Below are positions 58,055 to 64,000 of a stretch of DNA of 64,000 nucleotides, piece by piece (the stretch's first letter is position 1; each line of letters starts with the position of its first letter). The translations under genes and the position numbers were made by a program. The notes under the pieces were generated by a model. The model ran no database searches. It saw only the letters and a program-made list of their open reading frames with translations, and had not been told where the DNA came from. The stretch comes from Hydractinia symbiolongicarpus (Eukaryota; Cnidaria; Hydrozoa; Anthoathecata; Hydractiniidae), in NCBI RefSeq assembly GCF_029227915.1, contig NC_079881.1:5146001-5210000 (forward strand), in the 5' to 3' direction.

Positions 58055-60827
58055 GACTAAATTCTTTCCGGGAAATTATACTATATATAAATTTTAATGC
58101 TAAAAAAATAATGCATGTCAAAAACTATAGTGGTAATGCTATTGGGTGATGCAAGTTCAGCAACTAAATTATATGAAACACTTAATTTGACACATGAGTA
58201 TGAAACAATGCAAAAAAATATATATATCTATACAAAGAAAATTGATTCAATTGATATAAAAAATGGAACAATCTTAAAGACGATCTCTCGATTAGGTTGC
58301 ATTTAATACAATTTTCTTTATAAATATATCGTTAATGAAGTCCTTTAACTATTTACTACTAGGGTACTCTTTTTCTGTTAAAGAAAATCAAGGTTATTGA
58401 GAAAGCTAGACAAAAACCATAAGTAGCAAGCAGAACTGACAATCTAATTTTGGGTCATCAAAACCACTTCTCTTTTGGATATAAGGCTCTAACATTATCC
58501 AAAGTTGTTTTTGTGCGATTCATACAGATCATAGCTGGTGGAACCATTATGGTCACATGAATTTTTTTCTTTAAATTCAATAAAATAACACCACAGTCAT
58601 TGTTCGGGTTTATGCGGGTATTTTCGGGCGAATACTTGCCTGGAAACGAACGCACTTTTTACGGCCACAGCTGTTTCGTAGGGGACAAAAATTTTACGAA
58701 AAAATAATTTGATTTACCCTCTAAGTTAAAACAGGGTATTTCAAGAAAGAAAAAAGATTTCTATGTTCTGTAAAAGGAACAATAATCTCAGATAAATTGT
58801 CCATATTATTAAAGCAAAAAAAATTTTGGACACCTGTCCGAAATTGGTAAATTTAGGCCAAAATGTCTTAAAAATTATCATTTAAATGAATGTCTTCCAC
58901 AATATCTCAGGAATAAAGTTAAGAAAACATGATTTTTATGATTCACAGGTTAGGTTAAATATCTGGAATGAAAATTACTTAATTTTATTACTGTCCGAAA
59001 TTGTCTGAAGGGTTATATTTTTGGGCCAAATGTAAGAAATATATGAAAAACGGCCTTTAGAGCCTGAATGTATGCTTAAAATTTGTTTATTAACTAATTA
59101 AAAAACATTACTTTGGATAATAAACTGTACAAAGGTTTTTTGGGCCAAATATGTGGCATCATATATTAAATAAAACGTCATTCAGAGTCGACGGTTTCAA
59201 TATTCTAGTGTATCATGCTAGTAGAAAATATCTCAAGTTGGCATAAATAGTTTATTTATTATATACATTAAATATGTATATAAGCAATCATTTTGTTTTT
59301 CTTTATAAATTGTATAAAAAAGCACCCAATCTTGTGATAAAGCCAAGATTTGCTAGCTAGCTAGCCATAAACATCTTTGATTTCAACAATTTGATCTTGA
59401 GAAAGCCCACCAAAGTCTTAACTAAATATAAAAAAGAAGTGTTAAGTTACTTACCTACAGAACACGATGCAAAATGCAAAACTGTAGGACCAAAAAATAT
59501 AGCTACTCTTTACAGAAAATATAAAACAGGAGAAACAAGATTAAAAAAAATATCAATTAGCCACGCTTAAAATTTTACAACCTATAAAACAATTTCTCCA
59601 AATCAAGGCTGCATTAATATCAAATTAATATTAATATCAAAATAATATCAAAATCCCTGCAAAATAAAGTAGTTTACTGTTTTGTCCCTTACCTCGTGCT
59701 TTGCTAACCTTTAGCTAGCTTCAAAATTGCAAGACACCGTTGTCTCGCTTATTCCAGCATTTTCGAAAAATTCCGTTTTCGAACAAGGATTCTTGGTCGA
59801 GCAATCAATTCCAAAGTAAAAACCAGGCCGCCGTAATTTTTGGGAAAAAACCATACCTAACAAAACATTAAATGCCATCTCTATGACTCTTTTAAAAGTT
59901 TAAATACTTATTTAATTGAACAGGAAAGAGATCACACTACATCAAATTGCCGTGTACCACTTTGGCAACTTTTTCTCCTCTTTTTTAGTGACTTAAGAAG
60001 ACTGTAACTTAAAGTTTAAGTAGTTTATAGTTTGCGAGGACTGTACACAGTACGGGCCGATAGAACCATGTTTCCAGGCCCCCCATACCCATTTTCAAGT
60101 TCGTAGCTATTACCACGACATTGGCACAAGGTTGGAAAGATGGTATACTTTCATCATAATTTCATTTTGTTTTTTGTTCGACGAAATAACTCGAAATCCA
60201 TAACATACATGTATAACATATTTATATGTTTAAAAAGAAGAAAAGTAGATCGTTTTAATACTTTTTTCAGTAAAATTAAAACAATACAAAAAAAGTTTTA
60301 ATAACTTAAAAAATTATAAAAATACAAAATTTCCAAAAAAAATGTGAAAGCCATTTTAATTTTGTCCGTGGTTTGACCGTAGCAAACAGCCGTGCCGTGT
60401 ATGTGGCTTATCGAACGAGGGACCCGAACAATGCCCAAAAAAGAAGAAAAAAAACAGACACTATTAATTCAAAAAATATAAAAATTAAATTAAACTCACT
60501 ATGTAGTAGCGAAGTTCTTAAAAGAACTGTTTTTGATAAATAACTTTTGATAAATAACTTTATATATAAACTTTATAAACTTTATTAACTCCTTCATCTT
60601 CAAGGGCGTTTTTCCAACTATCGTCAGCATGGTATGTTACAAGGAATTGCATTTTAAGAATGTTCCAGGCGAGTTTGTAAAAAAAGTACTGGCGGTTTTA
60701 GACGACAACCACCAATTTAATTCGAAAAGTCGCCTGCACTCACCCTTATATATGCTGGCGTTTGCGGCTTATCAACACCCTCTTCTTATCGGCACCCTGA
60801 TGAATATCCACGTTTAACAAAATTATA
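58055..60827. other. PICK1 upstream region, no confident gene
   Basis: Presumed PICK1 promoter and 5' UTR on the minus strand. Minus-strand 58458-58655 (65 codons, after a TTTCCAG acceptor-like site) and plus-strand 60629-60817 (62 codons with ATG) are open but not recognised. The rest is AT-rich, with a TAGC run near 59350. Confidence 0.4.
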
Positions 60828-60965
60828 GAAGCTTGGGGCAATGCTTTGTGCATGAGACTGGTTTGGGGTTTGATTTCCATTGAGGCGATTTAAAATGGGC
60901 AAGTAAATACTACCATCACCCCAGGCTAACCCGAGTCATGTAAGGCAAATTCGGCGATTCAGCTC
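60828..60965 (+). mobile_element. Old SINE fragment, tRNA-like head
   Basis: A diverged version of the 62324 SINE head and proximal body: GGGGTTTGATTTCC for the B box, then GGCGATTTAAAATGGGCAAG and AGGCTAACCCGAGTCATGTA. Confidence 0.65.
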
Positions 60966-61295
60966 AGCTTTGTTGCTGTAGTGACAATTGACATTTTGCT
61001 TAATTGACGAATCACATTTGTGCTACATCCGCCGTTTTTAAAATTTTGCAGGGTGAAAACAAATTTAGTTCGTAGGGGGAAGAATTCTAAAATATGTGGA
61101 AATGGAAGAATAATTAGCTAACGAAAGATAACCACAATAAAAATCTGTCTGGAAATGATGCTTAGCTAGCTATCTAGATTTTTCTCCAAAAAAATATCTG
61201 TGCTCAAACTTCCTAACATTGTTCTTAAAACTCCAAAATGTGTCCAACTCTGCACTCTTTTCACCTAAAATGACGTCAAACTGAATCACCAAATA

Positions 61296-61465
61296 ATTAG
61301 GCTGATGGAACATTTGTGGGTTGTTGGATGTTGCAGAGAGTTTTCGGGTAGATGTTGGATGTTGAAGGAAGTTGTTTAATGTTGAAGAGACATTAGATAG
61401 AGACATGGTATATCCTTAGCTAGGTATTTGTGGTGAAACTAGATATGCAAAATATGCATATCTTT
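61296..61465 (+). mobile_element. Old SINE fragment, 3' half
   Basis: Diverged 3' half of the same family: GGGTTGTTGGATGTTGCAG and ATGGTATATCC...TTTGTGGTGAAACTAG, then ATGCAAAATATGCATATCT. May belong with the head at 60828, split by about 300 bp. Confidence 0.6.
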
Positions 61466-62067
61466 TTTTGAGATAGCCAGCAGCTCCCTAGCTAGCTAGC
61501 TATCTAAAACTTTATTAAAAAATAAATGAATATTAAAAATAACAAGTTAGTTTGGAACCAGTCTGGAAACCTGGAATTTCTTGACTCTCGTTGCCTGGAA
61601 GGCACTTCTAATGTTTTCTTCCTCTCTGGTGCCCCCTGAAACAACCAACTCAAAGATCATTCACTTCTGTCATCCTCCATATTGAAAATATGTCGTCATC
61701 AAAACAAATTCGTTCGACTAAAACAGGAATAAACTGAATGGACTAAATTGAATCTAGTGGAGTATGTAATGTTAAAATTTTTATAGTTATGTTTTCATTT
61801 TTTTCCTACAGGACGATACTATCTTTTCATTCTTACTATAAAATAAAAAAAAATTAACAAAAAGATGTATCAATTTTTTTTGCACAAAGAAAATGCATAA
61901 ACTGGCTCACTCATGTACACTTTGCTTTGTTTACATATAATGGCGGCATTGACGGAGTAATCGGCTCTCTGCTAGGTAGCAAATTTTGTTGATCGTTTGA
62001 ATTGATACTTAGGGTAAAGAAATATTGTTAATTCTTCTGTAGCAACGGAAATTTGAAATCGTTTGCC

Positions 62068-62289
62068 ATGAGCAAGAAGCACAAAAAATCATCACGTGTT
62101 AAAGTAGTAAGTTTAGGTAGCACTGAATCAGGAAAATCATGTGTCATAAAAAGATATTGTGAAAAAAGGTTTGTTACCAAATATATGCCAACTGTTGGTG
62201 TTGACTTTGGAGTAACGAAAGTTGTTGTTGATGACCTGGAGCTGAAAGTTAATTTATTTGATTTATCTGGACATCCAGCTTTTAAAGAG
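62068..62289 (+). CDS. DNAJC27: DNAJC27 (RBJ), Rab-like GTPase with J domain, first exon
   Basis: Start ATG at 62068 (context GCCATGA) opens 74 codons beginning MSKKHKKSSRVKVVSLGSTE. The P-loop is GSTESGKS, followed by KRYCEKRFVTKYMPTVGVDFG (switch I with the conserved Thr) and switch II FDLSGHPAF. The exon ends AAAGAG|GTATAAG in phase 0. GHP replaces the usual GQ of Rab/Ras switch II. This is the known peculiarity of the RBJ family and fits its atypical hydrolysis. The remaining GTPase motifs and the C-terminal DnaJ domain must lie to the right of the window. The first intron contains a SINE 35 bp after the donor. RBJ proteins are linked to MEK/ERK signalling in other animals. Confidence 0.93.
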
Positions 62290-62323
62290 GTATAAGTTTT
62301 TTTATTTAAAAAGTGGCTATTGT

Positions 62324-62690
62324 GGCGCCGTAGATTAGTGGTTATAGCTCTCGTACTCTGTGCGGGGGAGACCGGGGTTCGATTCCTCTTGACGGCGATT
62401 CAACATGGGCGAGTGAATGTTACCATAGCCCCGGGTTAACCCAAGCCATGTGAGGGAAATTGGGAAGATGGCACACTGTGTGGGCCGTTGGATGTTGCCG
62501 GGAGTTGTCTAGTAGAGCGCGGGCTCTAATTGGGTCTGCGTAACTCAAAATGAGCATTAAATACTCTAGGACTCTCCATCTACGCCATGGCCCCTCCTGG
62601 AAATAATAGACAGGGTATATCCCTCGATATTTGTGAGGCTAGCCATGTAAAATATGCACATCTATCTATCTATCTATCTATATATTGTGT
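62324..62690 (+). mobile_element. tRNA-derived SINE in DNAJC27 intron 1
   Basis: The tRNA-like head at 62324-62397 has a 6-bp acceptor-like pairing CGCCGT/ACGGCG, A box TAGATTAGTGGTTATAGC and intact B box GGTTCGATTCC. GGGAGACCGGGGTTCGATTC resembles an Asp-type tRNA. The tail is (ATCT)n. Upstream CTATTGTG and downstream TATATTGTG share TATTGTG, a plausible 7-bp target duplication. Its head is better preserved than the copy at 19167, suggesting a younger insertion. Confidence 0.92.
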
Positions 62691-63654
62691 ACAGCTTAAT
62701 TTGGATGTCAGCTTAATTAGGATGTATGATACAGTCTAATTAGGCGTTTTACAGCTTAGTTAAGATGTACAAAAATTCAATCATCGAAAACACACATTTA
62801 GCTAACTGAATTTCAGCATCTATCTAACTGAAACCTAATATTTATGGGCACATAAACATCTCCAATACCTTAGTTTTTTCGTAGCACCCCGAAGATCTGC
62901 TAAATTTAAAGTTTTAAAAAAAGCTGCATAAAGAGGCTGTATCACGTAAAGTGACATCCCAACTTTTAGGAAGCAGTACAGCTTAAATAAACTATTGCTA
63001 CAATGAACCATTGTTTCTATTCCACATCTTTTGAACCCTGAGTGCTGGAAATAACTTTTTTTTATAATGAATATAGTGGTCAAACTGACGATGAAAGAGC
63101 TGCAGTGGTGATTCTGCTAAAATTTACATTTTTTGAGAAATCGAGGAAAAACTTTTTTACCTCCTAATTTAGATGTATGTCTCTAATTAAGCTTTGGAGA
63201 TTTCCAAATTAAGCTATACTGCCTAATTACGAGGATTTCCCTGACTGTTGTATATAGCAGCTAGGCCATTATGTATAGCTAAATTCTTACTTGGAGACAA
63301 TCTAAAATTTTTGAAGCAATAGACCATTTCGGAGATTATGCGCCATTATGGATTTTCGAAGCTCGGTGGTGCAAGTTGAACTTTGAACCCTATATGCCGT
63401 AGTAGAAAACTCTCTTAAAACACACAAAAAGAAACGAGTTTTGTATACACTCTTAGCGTGCCTAGGTCTTCGTATGTTTTTATCTAAGTAACAGGGGATA
63501 GCACCAGACAACATTTATTTAAGCGTATTGATTTGATCTATTAATTAATTAGAAATAGCAATTAAATACACGTGTAGGACGTAGGGATACTGAGTGTTTT
63601 TAACGCCAAAGTGATATATTTCATCAACTTTAAACATATTTTTACGATCGAATT
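62691..63654. other. DNAJC27 intron sequence, no exon seen
   Basis: No second DNAJC27 exon was recognised. It contains loosely repeated TTAGCTTAATTAGGATGT-like motifs around 62695-62780 and in inverted form near 63165-63235. Confidence 0.4.
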
Positions 63655-63783
63655 ATGCCGCTTACAACGTATGAGGATTTTTTAGAACTTAGTGTGAGGC
63701 ATCTGACTGACTTCTTGTCAGCTCCTACAACGTATAAGGATTTTTTAGAACTTAGTGTGAGGCAGCTGACTGACTTCTTGTGA
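63655..63783 (+). pseudogene. Short duplicated ORF resembling a SAP-type N-terminus
   Basis: A 42-codon ATG ORF made of two tandem copies (63664-63726 and 63727-63780). Each encodes TTYEDFLELSVRHLTDFL or a close variant. The peptide resembles the start of SAP-like modules seen in transposon-associated cnidarian proteins, but the core that should follow is absent and the frame stops. Likely a fragment. Assignment is from memory only. Confidence 0.35.
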
Positions 63784-64000
63784 ACTGAGTAATAGTTGAG
63801 TTAATCGCCAGAGCTTTTTCTGCTATGGAACTTATTATGCCAATAATTCAAACGAGCTTCAAAGAGTAATTTATTTATTTATCATAACGATTTACACTTT
63901 AGTAATAAATTACTGCTATAATTGCGTGTCCTGATAAAGAAACCGATAAAGACATTGGTATATATAACAAAAAATCATGTAAAATATACATTGTGACTGA

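Noticed and set aside
58458-58655. 65-codon minus-strand frame after an acceptor-like TTTCCAG
   Set aside because: Protein-like in places but no start, partner exons or recognised family. It lies upstream of the PICK1 start.

Overview
The window is AT-rich (roughly two thirds A+T by eye) animal nuclear DNA: multi-exon genes with short exons and GT-AG introns, tRNA-derived SINEs, LTR and non-LTR retroelement debris, MITE-like DNA elements and many minisatellites. The protein families and repeat style (cnidarian-type Copia gag/pol, TAGC-rich stretches) suggest a cnidarian, probably a hydrozoan. This is inference, not proof.

Layout. 1-3690 is a 3.7 kb segment repeated almost identically at 10971-14663. 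Between the copies lie the 3' end of an alpha-L-fucosidase gene (+, 3765-4601), a decayed retroelement (-, ~5490-6140), a 30-bp satellite (6490-7400) and a two-exon rhodopsin-family GPCR (-, 8235-9919). 14664-22385 is gene-poor, with a cluster of TTTCCC/GGGAAA palindromes, a Harbinger-type MITE with TTA target duplications (18170-19087) and a tRNA-derived SINE (19167-19510). Syntaxin-8 occupies 22386-28137 (+; eight exons found, only the extreme N-terminal exon missing).

The minus strand from 39732 to 29812 carries a many-exon gene assembled here by splice phase. It encodes an N-terminal RUN domain, a conserved linker and a C-terminal PTB/PID-like fold. The next minus-strand gene (58054-43246) is PICK1, the PDZ-BAR scaffold, assembled as 13 exons that close to one 371-codon frame. 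A Copia LTR retrotransposon (44903-52404, 5-bp target duplication CTTAC) sits in its tenth intron, inserted exactly on the splice donor. That element in turn contains a LINE fragment and other repeats. Downstream are SINE fragments, the first exon of DNAJC27/RBJ (+, 62068-62289) with a SINE in its first intron, and a small duplicated SAP-like ORF at the right edge.

The genes are not a functional cluster, although syntaxin-8 (endosomal SNARE), PICK1 (membrane scaffold), the RUN protein and DNAJC27 (Rab-like GTPase) all belong to membrane-trafficking or signalling families. Exon boundaries were worked out by hand from reading frame, splice consensus and remembered family resemblance. No alignment or database search was run.
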